A model generated the notes under the pieces. The model searched no databases. It was not told the DNA's origin and was given only the letters and a program-made list of their open reading frames with translations. A DNA stretch of 20,527 bases from a virus, in the IMG/VR virus record IMGVR_UViG_3300017725_000103, positions 1 to 20,527 of that record. One strand, given 5' to 3'. Positions 1-8,774 of the stretch are shown piece by piece. Within the stretch, counting starts at the first letter, position 1. Every line of letters starts with the position of its first letter. Position numbers and translations under genes: made by a program.

Positions 1-608
1 CTTAGGTCTATATAATGATTTTCCTCAAACAAAGTATTAACAGCTTCTTCCTCCGCAATCTCGATAGCAGGTTTGTAATTTATTTGCATATACAAAGAAA
101 GCTCTTCATCGTTTTGAGGTAATGACTCAGGGTCTGTTGTAAACGGGTCAGCACCTGTCGCTTTTTGTATGTCTAACAAAATATCTTTAGCGGCCATTTG
201 GCCTTCAATCATATCTTGATACTTGCTTCTCTTGGCTTGAGACATTGCGTCTTGAGCATAAGCATTTACTTTAAAAAGCCTATCAGACATTCCATTAACA
301 ACAATATCTACAAATTTAGGCAATATAGGTACTGGAGTCCAATCTAAGTTGAGGTAAGATAAATCGCCGTCAATAGCGATTTCATTTTTATACTTCCCCA
401 CTGACTGCTCTCCTCGGGCGTATAGTCTTAGTCTATGAAAGTTTCTCCATTGGTCATAATAACGACAAGCGTTACCATCTTTTTTAAACCATTCATACTG
501 TATTGCTTGCCCAATTTGTAATCCAAACTCGTCAGTTGCTTTTTCAGCGTCAGAAACAAATTGACTGGGAAAACCTACAGATGAAATATTTACCTTAACG
601 TCTTTCAT
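1..608 (-). CDS. Portal-like protein, N-terminal 202 residues (runs off left edge)
   Basis: An open frame starts with ATG at 608 and stays open to the window edge, giving about 202 residues with no stop. The reading begins MKDVKVNISSVGFPSQF and contains a Tyr/Trp/Arg-rich stretch (KKDGNACRYYDQWRNFHRL), then LNLDWTPVPILPKFVDIVVNG and an acidic helical region. The start directly abuts the TAG stop of the terminase large subunit, and portal normally follows TerL in tailed phages. The early N..DWTPVPILP.FVD segment resembles portal-type proteins I associate with flavobacterial and uncultured marine phages. The portal call is inference from position and general resemblance; no catalytic motif is expected. 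A minor head protein is the main alternative. Confidence 0.72.
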   Translation of the reverse strand, partial: MKDVKVNISSVGFPSQFVSDAEKATDEFGLQIGQAIQYEWFKKDGNACRYYDQWRNFHRLRLYARGEQSVGKYKNEIAIDGDLSYLNLDWTPVPILPKFVDIVVNGMSDRLFKVNAYAQDAMSQAKRSKYQDMIEGQMAAKDILLDIQKATGADPFTTDPESLPQNDEELSLYMQINYKPAIEIAEEEAVNTLFEENHYIDL

Positions 609-2855
609 CTATCTAATTAATTCACTTAATACTCCGTTGTTAGTATACCTTGCAAAGTTAAGTTTTATTTTTGATTCTTTCTTTTCAGGTGTATACAAGT
701 GCTTTTGACACGCCATTATGGCTAAACCAGAGCTAATCGAGGCATCATACTTAGTTCTATTGCTAATATCAAACTTCGCCCAGTCTTCTAATGTCCGTGT
801 GAATGGCATAGAGCCCATTGCGTCTGAGTCTCTAAAGCTACCATCTAAATCTATGCCAATGTGTTTTTCTATATACGACTCAATAGCTGATGCGTGAGCT
901 TGCTTAATGTCTTCGCTACTGTTTGGTATTCCACCTAACTCTCGCTCTGTTTTAGACAAACGATTAAATTGTTTGTCAGGTCTATTTAAACTAAATCCTC
1001 GGTAACCTCTATTTTTAAAATGATATAAGAGACGGGGTTTGTTGTTTTCAATTAATATTGGCATTCCGTAAAATACACAAGCCATAAGTACTTCTTCAAA
1101 AAATATTTCAGCAGTTTGTGGCCTGGCTATGTATTCAAGAAAAAACTCATTGCTTGGAGCATCGTCCATATTAAACTTGGTTAAACCATGAAGCGCTCCG
1201 TTTGAACCTTTACCCCCAACCGTTCCTGAAATATCATAACTATCACAACCAAAAGCCCCCAGGTGTTCATTCCCTGGATATTTTTTACCATTCTTATTAA
1301 AGAATCTATTTTGTAAATTTGCGCTCGGTAGCCAAGAACAAAGAAACCTTCCCTTTTTGTCTGGAGACCATATTACTTTAGTGTCTTTTATTCCGTCTTT
1401 CCAAGAAAAACTTCCTCTTGTTAAATAATGCTCTTTAATCATAGAGTCATTATAATCTATTTGTTGGTATATGCGTGTAAGATTAAATAAAGATTGTTTG
1501 CTCTCGTCACGGAACGCATGTGATTCAGTTCTTGGAAATTGTCTATAAAACTCATTAAGAGCATCAGCATCTGATTTTAATGATTCAACTTCATTTTGCC
1601 AATAATCCAAGGCCCCTTGGTTAATGTATTCACCATAAGTATCTACCTTTGGGTTTTTAGGGGTGTGAAACACAGGCATTCCGTATCTATCTATAAAGCC
1701 CTCCATGTTCCATTCCATCGGGATAAACAAACTATACATTCCGCTTTTTGTTTGCCCGTTAGCATTTCGGTTAAAAACATTAGAGTCATTATAAAGTTTT
1801 TTAAAATTGTTACCACCCTTGTCTAATGCGTTTGATGTAGAGCCCATCATACACTTGCCTATAATCCTACTACCTAAACGCAAACATGTTTTTGTAACTC
1901 TCCAATTATTAAGAATATTATTTGGCTTTATCCATTTACCGCTTTCATCGTGAACAAGCAACAATAACTTTTCGCCATCATAGCTGTTATCATCTGTGTT
2001 TTTCCAATCAATTGTTGTGTCTAATCCATAGAGCTCTTCAGTCTCTACATCATACATATTTTTCTTTGTAATTTTAGAGGCTGGTATCCTAAAGGCTAAC
2101 TCTGTTTTGGGCTTATCCATACCGTCTTGTATGGGTTTAAAAAAGAAAGGTAACCTGTTAGATATCGGCACTACTTTATCTGTAAACATTTTTTTAGCAT
2201 CAGACCCGGTTTTTGAAAGTATTCCAACTCTTGAATCTTTTGCAAGTGTCCCTGTGTTTACGCATTCTGAAGAACCCATAAATGAAAATCCAGAGCGTCT
2301 TATCTTTAAGTAAATCATACCAAAGCTTCTCTTATCAGCTTTGCAGGCTTCCCAATAAATATAAAATATACGATTAGCCTCACGGTACTCCGGATACCCA
2401 ATGTCAATATTAGTCCACTGTAAGTACATATAATGCGCACCTGTTATATATGTTGGCACTCCATTATTCATAAACCAAGCGCCTTCATCCCGTCTATCAA
2501 ACTCTCCTTCTATGTAATCTACCCATCTGTTTTTAAACTCTGACGGCATTTCATTCCATTGAAATATAGACTGTATTCTGGAAAGCTGCTTAGGTAATTG
2601 TTTACGCTCCCAATACTGTTCTTCTTTTTTAGAGTGTCTTTGAAGACACTCATCTGGAGTTTTAGGAAGCGCTATATGCAGTCCGTTAATTAAAATTACA
2701 TTTCCAATTTGACCTGTTTTTGAAATTATAACAACATCATATTTTTCATTATATCCATATACCCAACTTCTATTTCTATTTTTGTTGGTTATTACGGATT
2801 TAGAGATATAATCTTTAACTACTCTATATAATTTATTTTGACCTTCTTTCTGCAA
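609..2855 (-). CDS. terL: Terminase large subunit (DNA-packaging ATPase/nuclease)
   Basis: This is the motor that pumps phage DNA into the prohead and cuts it to length. A deviant Walker A-like segment, IRRSGFSFMGSS, lies near residues 185-196. A Walker B strand, LLLLVHDE, is at about 297-304 with the acidic pair D303/E304, and a Ser/Thr-rich coupling motif (MMGSTSNALDKGG) follows at about 336-348. The C-terminal half looks like an RNase H-type nuclease, with acidic candidates D538 in GCDSYD, E603 in LIEN and further Asp residues near 676-691. The 748-residue length fits large Bacteroidota phage terminases. The start is a TTG at 2855: an in-frame TAG lies 18 bases upstream of it, and the first in-frame ATG is only at residue 103. 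The gene overlaps the preceding gene by 23 bases and abuts the portal-like gene. Confidence 0.9.
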   Translation of the reverse strand: MQKEGQNKLYRVVKDYISKSVITNKNRNRSWVYGYNEKYDVVIISKTGQIGNVILINGLHIALPKTPDECLQRHSKKEEQYWERKQLPKQLSRIQSIFQWNEMPSEFKNRWVDYIEGEFDRRDEGAWFMNNGVPTYITGAHYMYLQWTNIDIGYPEYREANRIFYIYWEACKADKRSFGMIYLKIRRSGFSFMGSSECVNTGTLAKDSRVGILSKTGSDAKKMFTDKVVPISNRLPFFFKPIQDGMDKPKTELAFRIPASKITKKNMYDVETEELYGLDTTIDWKNTDDNSYDGEKLLLLVHDESGKWIKPNNILNNWRVTKTCLRLGSRIIGKCMMGSTSNALDKGGNNFKKLYNDSNVFNRNANGQTKSGMYSLFIPMEWNMEGFIDRYGMPVFHTPKNPKVDTYGEYINQGALDYWQNEVESLKSDADALNEFYRQFPRTESHAFRDESKQSLFNLTRIYQQIDYNDSMIKEHYLTRGSFSWKDGIKDTKVIWSPDKKGRFLCSWLPSANLQNRFFNKNGKKYPGNEHLGAFGCDSYDISGTVGGKGSNGALHGLTKFNMDDAPSNEFFLEYIARPQTAEIFFEEVLMACVFYGMPILIENNKPRLLYHFKNRGYRGFSLNRPDKQFNRLSKTERELGGIPNSSEDIKQAHASAIESYIEKHIGIDLDGSFRDSDAMGSMPFTRTLEDWAKFDISNRTKYDASISSGLAIMACQKHLYTPEKKESKIKLNFARYTNNGVLSELIR

Positions 2856-3114
2856 AACCTTGTTTTGAATCTACACTGTTATTATTTTTACTTAAAGATA
2901 AAGCTTCTTTTTCACTTTCTATTCTATTTAAAATCTCAAACGCATCAAATATAGCAAGCTTTTTTGTTGCTGCCGCATTTTTTAATCTATCCGCAGATAT
3001 ATCGTCTTCTGGGTCTGGCTTTATTATATCTTCTTTTGCTACCTTTATAAGTTGCTCTACAGCTCTTCGCCCCGCATTTATAATTTCTAATTTAATTTCT
3101 TCAGTAGATTTCAT
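2833..3114 (-). CDS. Putative terminase small subunit
   Basis: A 93-residue, largely helical charged protein directly upstream of terL and overlapping its start by 23 bases. It contains KPDPEDDISADRLKNAAATK followed by KLAIFDAFEILNRIESEK, and ends GFAERRSK. The predicted long helices, the size and the position immediately before terL suit a small terminase subunit, which recognises phage DNA and delivers it to TerL. I recognise the DISADRLKNAA..KLAIFDAF pattern from genes next to terL in marine Bacteroidota phages, but no helix-turn-helix is obvious. The function is therefore inferred mainly from context. Its ATG overlaps the stop of the preceding gene by four bases, indicating translational coupling. 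Confidence 0.62.
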   Translation of the reverse strand: MKSTEEIKLEIINAGRRAVEQLIKVAKEDIIKPDPEDDISADRLKNAAATKKLAIFDAFEILNRIESEKEALSLSKNNNSVDSKQGFAERRSK

Positions 3115-3674
3115 AAAACCATAGTTATTTGGTGGTCATACATCCTGTAAAGTTTTTTACCATCTAAAGTAAACTTGTATTCACTATCCGGTTTAAAAGA
3201 AACTAAGTCCCCCCTCTTAACGCCTTGTTGTGATAACTTGCTATTTGGGTAAATCATCTTTGCGACTAAAGGCTCCTCCTTTAATGGTTTTAAAATAATT
3301 GATTCTTTTGGAGGTATAGGTTCAACAAAACAATACTTATCATGAGCATACCACTGGTGGATTTTTTTGTACAAAAAGAATTGGTCGTTATCTACTAAAA
3401 ACAAATTTTCCTTAAGAAAACTTTTACCGCTTTTACGCCTTCCTTTTATGTCGTTATAAAATTTAAACACATTATGATGCACAAGCAAAGTGTCGCCTGG
3501 TTCAATTTCTCCACAATACCCTATAGGTGTAGATAAAACTACAGCCTCCCTGTTTGCGGACTCGTAATCTTCTTCAGATGTACTTACTACAAATTCAATA
3601 CCGCCAATTTTTTTGGTGTTATTGTACCTCTTATTATCTTGAGGTTGTACGATAAAACTAAATGGTGATTTCAA
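3111..3674 (-). CDS. Protein with two GroES-like modules in tandem (putative co-chaperonin-like or assembly protein)
   Basis: This 187-residue protein appears to hold two repeats of a GroES-type small beta-barrel. Module 1 (about residues 22-103) has AVVLSTPIG, then IEPGDTLLVHHNVF (57-70) and LFLVDNDQFFLYK (91-103). Module 2 (about 112-187) has KYCFVEPIPPKESIILKP, then QGVKRGDLVSFKPDSEY (150-166), FTLDGKKLYRMYDHQITMVL (168-187). The closing pattern V..GD.V.F......LDG..LY...........L matches how GroES proteins end (VKVGD, then LDGEEYLI, then DDILAVL). Tandem GroES domains are known in chloroplast Cpn20. The gene sits in the packaging block, four bases into its neighbour on each side, so a structural role that merely uses the fold is also possible. 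The fold assignment is inference from pattern, not a database match. Confidence 0.5.
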   Translation of the reverse strand: MKSPFSFIVQPQDNKRYNNTKKIGGIEFVVSTSEEDYESANREAVVLSTPIGYCGEIEPGDTLLVHHNVFKFYNDIKGRRKSGKSFLKENLFLVDNDQFFLYKKIHQWYAHDKYCFVEPIPPKESIILKPLKEEPLVAKMIYPNSKLSQQGVKRGDLVSFKPDSEYKFTLDGKKLYRMYDHQITMVL

Positions 3675-3895
3675 AAGTTTATATTATATTCAATTGATAT
3701 AGGCATTGTTGAGCTAAACTCTTTCCAAAGCATAACTACCTCCTTATCTTGAATATAAATCTTGAAAGAATCTTTTGGCTCGTCATACTTTATTAAATGA
3801 ATAATGTAATTACCACCTAATACATCTTGCCCAACCAAGTAGTGCATAGCGCCTGACTTGTAATCAGGGCCAACTGATATTTTTCTTATGTCCAT
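3671..3895 (-). CDS. Conserved small phage protein of unknown function (74 aa)
   Basis: A 74-residue protein beginning MDIRKISVGPDYKSGAMHYL and ending SSTMPISIEYNINF. The alternating hydrophobic and charged residues suggest a small beta-rich domain; there is no membrane segment or catalytic motif. I recognise the opening GPDYK.GAMHY and the closing MPISIEYN.NF as a pattern shared by small proteins in marine Bacteroidota phages, but I know of no assigned function. It overlaps the next gene by four bases (ATGA), so it is translated as part of the packaging-module mRNA. Confidence 0.75.
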   Translation of the reverse strand: MDIRKISVGPDYKSGAMHYLVGQDVLGGNYIIHLIKYDEPKDSFKIYIQDKEVVMLWKEFSSTMPISIEYNINF

Positions 3896-3917
3896 TTAAT
3901 TTAATTTTATTAATTTT

Positions 3918-4136
3918 TTAATTTAAACTTGATATTATTTCATCTAATTTTAATTGATACTCCTGCATAACTTCTTCAGTCCAAATACTTGAAGCTGTAT
4001 CTTGAAGTTCAATTGGCAAATCCTCTATAGGTATGAAAGGAGAATAAGTACTAACAAGAGTCTCATTATCTTCTAATTTATAAACACCTCTTATCACGTA
4101 TTCTTCAGCTACTTCTATTTGTATTAATTCTTTCAT
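3918..4136 (-). CDS. Small acidic protein of unknown function (72 aa)
   Basis: A 72-residue, Glu-rich protein starting MKELIQIEVAEEYVIRGVYK. It has a predicted beta-like first half and a helical acidic C terminus (WTEEVMQEYQLKLDEIISSLN). It starts four bases after the stop of tail fibre A and is followed by a 22-base A/T-rich gap before the 74-aa gene. No family was recognised. A fibre-associated accessory role is conceivable only from its position. Confidence 0.7.
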   Translation of the reverse strand: MKELIQIEVAEEYVIRGVYKLEDNETLVSTYSPFIPIEDLPIELQDTASSIWTEEVMQEYQLKLDEIISSLN

Positions 4137-4140
4137 AATT

Positions 4141-7100
4141 TTACGCTAATCTATAGTTTATATATCCTTTTAATCTAAACAAAGCTCCGCTTGTAATAAC
4201 AGAGCCAAGAGATACTGTTGATATTAAATTATTGCTTTGATGTGTTAAACCAACTCTGTTAGATGAGGACTTTGTAAAAGAAACTGGTATTGAATTAGTT
4301 CCTTCTGTATAAGTAAAAACACCCCCTATAGACTCTACCGTGCCTCCAGAAGGAGAACTTGCGATAGCGTAAGGTAATCCTTCTATAAATGGAGAGCCTG
4401 TTGATGATGCCCAAGTAGCAGTGCCCCTAATTTCAAACCAGCATGTTATGGTGTTGCCTATTATGTTATATGTTCCTTGAGGATATCCTGTGGTTGGTAC
4501 AAAATTAAAATTAATGCCACTGCCTAAACCTATGAGCTGAGGAGTCCACATACCTTGATTAATAACTGTACTTCCTGTATTAATTCTTAAGCCTCCATTA
4601 CTTTGGTAGAGACCTCCTGAGGGTATTCCAATAGCAGTTGCAGCTGTATCGTCACTTGCTGAAAACGAAGGTACTGTTGGTAAAATAACTCTTGGCACCT
4701 GAGGTACTGTTCCGCCACTACCACCGCTTATACCGCCTTCTGTTATTAATAAAGCATTTGCGTTTGTTGTTGTGCTACTTCCTACTGCAACTACAAATTT
4801 TGTTTCTCCAAGTCCGTTATTTCGGTCTATTGTTGGATATAATGTAGTATCATTTCTGTAACCTAAAGTCATTGTTTGATTTACCCCTACTAAATCTCCA
4901 CCAATATTGAAATCGTTTCTATGTGGAGTTGATGAAAGGCCTAAATTAGATATACTATATCCAAAGCTAAATGAATTTTGTAAAGTATGCCTTAAATCAT
5001 TATCGTGTCCTATAACAAAACTCAATCCACCACTTGAAGGTGCGGGGCTTCCATCATCAGTTAAAAGCAAATTGTCTGACCCAATTATTAAAGAGTTGTT
5101 TAAACCCGAAAAGTTACTTGGGTATTCATCTCCCATTTGGTTATTTTGACCAATTACGTGAGAGTTATTTGAATATTTTAATATGTTGGTATTACCAACA
5201 TTCATAGAGTTATCAGATTGTATTGTTTCATTATTATTTCCAAATGAAACTGACCTATCAGAATCATTAAGTATTTGATTACCACTACCAACTGTCAAAC
5301 AATGGTCTGAACCATTAACTATATCATTTGAACCACTACCAATAACAAGAGAACTATCATCTACTTGAACATTTGTTGGGTTAGGTGAGATTACCATTCC
5401 ACCCCTAACGTATGCTTTTTGTCTTACTTCTAATGCGACTAAACCCGCATTTAAACCACTACCGACATCTATTTTAGCATTAAATTCGTTTACTCCAAAA
5501 TTTCTTGTTGCATTAAAGTTTCTACTTGAAGAAATATTTATATCTGCTCCGTCATCAGTAATTTGAGAATCTGTTAAATCAGTAGTTGTACTCCAAATTG
5601 GTATAGTATTAACTGTACCTGAACCGCCAACTCCGCCGCCGCCGCCTCCAGAAACAACAGACCAACCGCTATTTTGACGAGCATATTGCTGCCCATCAGT
5701 TGGAGCTTCTGGAAAACTAACTTTTAAATTATTTGTACTTATATCACTTGCTTGTTGTACGCTTATGGTTGTTGTATTGCCAGCTAATGCTTGCCCTGCA
5801 CCTGAACCTATTTCAAGAAAACCACCAATATCAATGTCCCCAAGGCTACCTGTTCTTTCAAGCGTTAAAGTACCACCGCTATAAGTACCCCCGTTTACGT
5901 AGTTGTCAATGTCAACAGCGGAAATTTCAATAACTTCTCCAAAAGCGGTAACCCCTAATGCAAAAGCTGTTGTTCCTGTAATAACTCCAGAACCGTATGC
6001 GTTTAACCTTATATTATCTCCACCAATCGCAACTTGGTCAGCTACGTTATCTATAGCGTCTTTACCAATAGCAACACTCCCCTGGTTTTTTGTCCAAGCG
6101 TTTTCACCTATAGCTACGGATTGATTAGACTCTGCTTTTGCGAGATAACCTAAAGATATACTTCGGTTGCCTAATGTTACGCTTTCAGCTCCTATAGCAA
6201 AAGAGCCCTCTGTGGCATTTACATTTCTTGAAAAAGAAACAGTCTCACCTGCATCTAAAATAAATCCTGGTGAGTTTACAACAATAGTGTATACATCTCC
6301 AGCGGGTGTACCCGAATTAAATGTTGCGCTAACAACTGTATTTATTCTATTGTCTTGAGATTCAGTCCAAGTTTGACTATTAGAGCCATTATTATATATT
6401 GTGTCTCCAGGCTGTATATTAGCTCCCCCTATTACATTTATAAGTTGAAAAGCTGTAGTGGGTATGCCTACTGATGTTTGAATTATACCAGCGGCAATGT
6501 CTGTTACGCTCACGCCTTCTCCTAAAGCGCCTGAACCATGTCCAGAAACAAAACTACCATGACCCGAGGCAAGTCCTTCAGAGCCTACATTAAAAGCTCT
6601 CCAGCCCATAGCAAAAGCACCAAACGACCCTCCCGCTAAAGTTTCAAATCCAAAAGCTGCATTTTCATTAAAATCTGAAATTCCTAATCCAGCTATAGCA
6701 TTGTTTCCAAAAGCTATAGAGTTTTCTGAGTTTGCTCTAACTACTGAATCTTTTCCTGCGGATAAACTGTAATTACCACTTGCAATAGTGTTATCACCCA
6801 TAGCTGTTGAAACATCTCCACTTGCTGTTGTGCTTCTTCCCATTGCTGTTGAAGCAATTCCACTTGCATCTGTAAACGAACCCATTGCTGTTGAAGCAAT
6901 TCCAGACGCTTGGGTATTACTACCTATGGCTGTAGAAATATCTGCGGTTGCTGATGATGAAGAACCCATAGCTGTTGAAGAGCTTCCACTTGCAGTTGTA
7001 AGTTGACCCATTGCTGTAGACCTGTCTCCACTTGCTGTTGTTTGACGCCCCATAGCTGTTGAACCGCCTCCACTTGCTGTTGCGCTTGACCCAGATGCAA

Positions 7101-8769
7101 ATGAATTATCTCCACTTGCTGTTGCACCATTTCCCATAGCTGTAGAGGTCGCCCCACTTGCTACTGTTCCCTGACCCATAGCTGTAGAACGAGTTCCACT
7201 TGCTGTATTAAAGTTAGGGCTATTTAAAACTACAGACTTTATGCTTTCGTTTATAAATACACTTTCAGATGTAATTGTATTCAATTGACTTCCTACAAAT
7301 ATTTTACCTTCAGGTAGATTAGGAACGTCATTCTCTCTTCCTAAAGCAAACACTTCAATATCTCCATTATTTGCATTTGACCTGGAAACAACGGCAATTT
7401 TTTGTATTAAATTGGGAGTAATTGGTTTAACATTTGTAAGACCCCCGTTTGCTGCCACATACAATGAGTCGCCTACACTATAAGAAGCAGTATTAAAATC
7501 AGGGAAATCACCAGCTACAATTATTTCACCGGTAGTGTTTTGAGCTTGATTAGATACCGCTAATCCTATAGCACCCATTTTAGTGGGGTCGGATGCAAAA
7601 GCTTTTTCTACTTCAGTAAGATTTTGACCATTGTTATATCCAGTTATATAAACAGGGTCACCCGCATTTACTGCTTGCGCAAATCTAACCGTCTGTATAA
7701 TTTTTTCAGCGCTTTCTACGTTAAAGGTATTAATATTTTGATATTCTAATTGACCTGAAGAATTAGAAACAAGTACATCATTTTGTGTTCCTAAAGAAGC
7801 ATTGGTGTCTTTAACAGCCCCTTGTAATGAAAGAATAGATTCAATTACTACTTCTTCTCCAGCCCCAGTGCCAATAAAAAGAGTATTATTATTAGGGTCT
7901 TGAATCATAGATACTGGAGCAGCATTACCAAGAACCTTGGAAGCTGTCCACATAGCCATGTTATTTGTTGTTCCCCCACCATCTACAGATGAGTTGTCTA
8001 TCTTATCCCAGAATATATTACCAGCATCATCTTCAGATATAATAGCCCAGTCACCAGGACTCCATTGAGTTATTGGAGTTGTTTGGCCCTGCAACGAAGC
8101 TGTTCCCGCTGTAGAAACTACCCAGTATTTACCAGTGTTTCCAGCTATTAGTTGTATGTTTTGAAGATTTGGATTACCTCCATCGGTAATACCACCCTCA
8201 GCAATTGTTCTCGCATCCCAAGCTCCTTGAAACTCAAGACCTGAACCCTGAAAGTTTTGCCAAGTTACATTACCCAAAGAATCAGAAACTAATACTTGTT
8301 CATTGTTTCCAGCAAAACTATTAGCATCATAAATTTTTCCAAGTAAATATAAATTAGCATCTGGGTTTATTGTTGCGTTTGTTTTAAAGAAAGCATCACC
8401 TTCAAAAGTAGACACACCAAATGGAGTAAAAGCATCTGCTATTATTAAGCTTCCAGCGCCTGAGCCATTATCTATAGTTACGGTTGTACCTAAAACAGCT
8501 GACCCAGACTGCTGAGCTGTATCTTGACTTATAAGAGAGCTTACTATTTTTTCAGAATCAGCTCCTGCTGACGCTGCAGTAAACACGGGTATTCTATATG
8601 AAACCCCATCAAAAAGTCCATCAATGATAAAATCTTTTAGGTCAGATATTGTAAAAGTTTTAGTCTGCTTCTCAATTGGAGAAGAGTCTGCGTCTGTACC
8701 TATTAAATAATCCGCACCCTGTATTGGTGATGCTTCAGGGTACGAAAGTTTATCACTGATTTTTGACAT
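4141..8769 (-). CDS. Tail fibre A: very long adhesin with YadA-like head repeats
   Basis: A 1542-residue virion fibre expected to mediate host attachment. Residues 1-55 form an anchor module (YLIGTDADSSPIEKQTKT) shared with tail fibre B. Residues about 520-690 carry about ten 14-residue repeats of the YadA/Hep_Hag head type (consensus STAMG..T.ASG.), which fold as trimeric left-handed beta-rolls in bacterial adhesins. A second, more diverged set (..S..FGN...I..SDNS..VGN) spans about 1150-1257. A Gly-rich linker lies near 1040 (SGGGGGGVGG), and a DDTAATAIGIPSGGLYQSNG motif lies near 1375-1395. The last roughly 130 residues (from MWTPQLIGLG) form a beta-rich tip, the likely receptor-binding or trimerisation domain. 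No enzymatic motif was seen. It follows the 76-aa coiled-coil gene by five bases. Function is inferred from architecture. Confidence 0.88.
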   Translation of the reverse strand: MSKISDKLSYPEASPIQGADYLIGTDADSSPIEKQTKTFTISDLKDFIIDGLFDGVSYRIPVFTAASAGADSEKIVSSLISQDTAQQSGSAVLGTTVTIDNGSGAGSLIIADAFTPFGVSTFEGDAFFKTNATINPDANLYLLGKIYDANSFAGNNEQVLVSDSLGNVTWQNFQGSGLEFQGAWDARTIAEGGITDGGNPNLQNIQLIAGNTGKYWVVSTAGTASLQGQTTPITQWSPGDWAIISEDDAGNIFWDKIDNSSVDGGGTTNNMAMWTASKVLGNAAPVSMIQDPNNNTLFIGTGAGEEVVIESILSLQGAVKDTNASLGTQNDVLVSNSSGQLEYQNINTFNVESAEKIIQTVRFAQAVNAGDPVYITGYNNGQNLTEVEKAFASDPTKMGAIGLAVSNQAQNTTGEIIVAGDFPDFNTASYSVGDSLYVAANGGLTNVKPITPNLIQKIAVVSRSNANNGDIEVFALGRENDVPNLPEGKIFVGSQLNTITSESVFINESIKSVVLNSPNFNTASGTRSTAMGQGTVASGATSTAMGNGATASGDNSFASGSSATASGGGSTAMGRQTTASGDRSTAMGQLTTASGSSSTAMGSSSSATADISTAIGSNTQASGIASTAMGSFTDASGIASTAMGRSTTASGDVSTAMGDNTIASGNYSLSAGKDSVVRANSENSIAFGNNAIAGLGISDFNENAAFGFETLAGGSFGAFAMGWRAFNVGSEGLASGHGSFVSGHGSGALGEGVSVTDIAAGIIQTSVGIPTTAFQLINVIGGANIQPGDTIYNNGSNSQTWTESQDNRINTVVSATFNSGTPAGDVYTIVVNSPGFILDAGETVSFSRNVNATEGSFAIGAESVTLGNRSISLGYLAKAESNQSVAIGENAWTKNQGSVAIGKDAIDNVADQVAIGGDNIRLNAYGSGVITGTTAFALGVTAFGEVIEISAVDIDNYVNGGTYSGGTLTLERTGSLGDIDIGGFLEIGSGAGQALAGNTTTISVQQASDISTNNLKVSFPEAPTDGQQYARQNSGWSVVSGGGGGGVGGSGTVNTIPIWSTTTDLTDSQITDDGADINISSSRNFNATRNFGVNEFNAKIDVGSGLNAGLVALEVRQKAYVRGGMVISPNPTNVQVDDSSLVIGSGSNDIVNGSDHCLTVGSGNQILNDSDRSVSFGNNNETIQSDNSMNVGNTNILKYSNNSHVIGQNNQMGDEYPSNFSGLNNSLIIGSDNLLLTDDGSPAPSSGGLSFVIGHDNDLRHTLQNSFSFGYSISNLGLSSTPHRNDFNIGGDLVGVNQTMTLGYRNDTTLYPTIDRNNGLGETKFVVAVGSSTTTNANALLITEGGISGGSGGTVPQVPRVILPTVPSFSASDDTAATAIGIPSGGLYQSNGGLRINTGSTVINQGMWTPQLIGLGSGINFNFVPTTGYPQGTYNIIGNTITCWFEIRGTATWASSTGSPFIEGLPYAIASSPSGGTVESIGGVFTYTEGTNSIPVSFTKSSSNRVGLTHQSNNLISTVSLGSVITSGALFRLKGYINYRLA
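6780..7205 (-). repeat. 42-bp tandem coding repeats (YadA-type head units) in tail fibre A
   Basis: About ten consecutive units with an exact 42-bp period encode 14-residue STAMG-type repeats. On the plus strand each unit starts near cccatagctgttgaa (for example 6797, 6839, 6881, 6923, 6965 and 7007) and carries tccacttgctgttg. All units remain in frame, so gain or loss of a unit would lengthen or shorten the fibre without a frameshift. One unit (near 7090) encodes ASG instead of AMG. Confidence 0.92.
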
Positions 8770-8774
8770 CTATA

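Noticed and set aside
1596-2313. Plus-strand ORFs opposite the terminase (1596-1826, 2107-2313)
   Set aside because: Antisense to a strong terL coding frame, with no family resemblance or promoter.
6788-7006. Plus-strand open frame across the 42-bp repeats
   Set aside because: A shadow of the repeat DNA of fibre A: its periodic Pro/Ile/Ala-rich reading follows the 42-bp unit and has no start signal.
6924-7157. Minus-strand Gln/Leu-rich frame in the same repeats
   Set aside because: Alternative frame of the fibre A repeats; low-complexity QQQVE pattern is an artefact of repeated codons.
6780-7205. Possible CRISPR array
   Set aside because: Repeats are contiguous 42-bp coding units without unique spacers and translate as YadA-like repeats.
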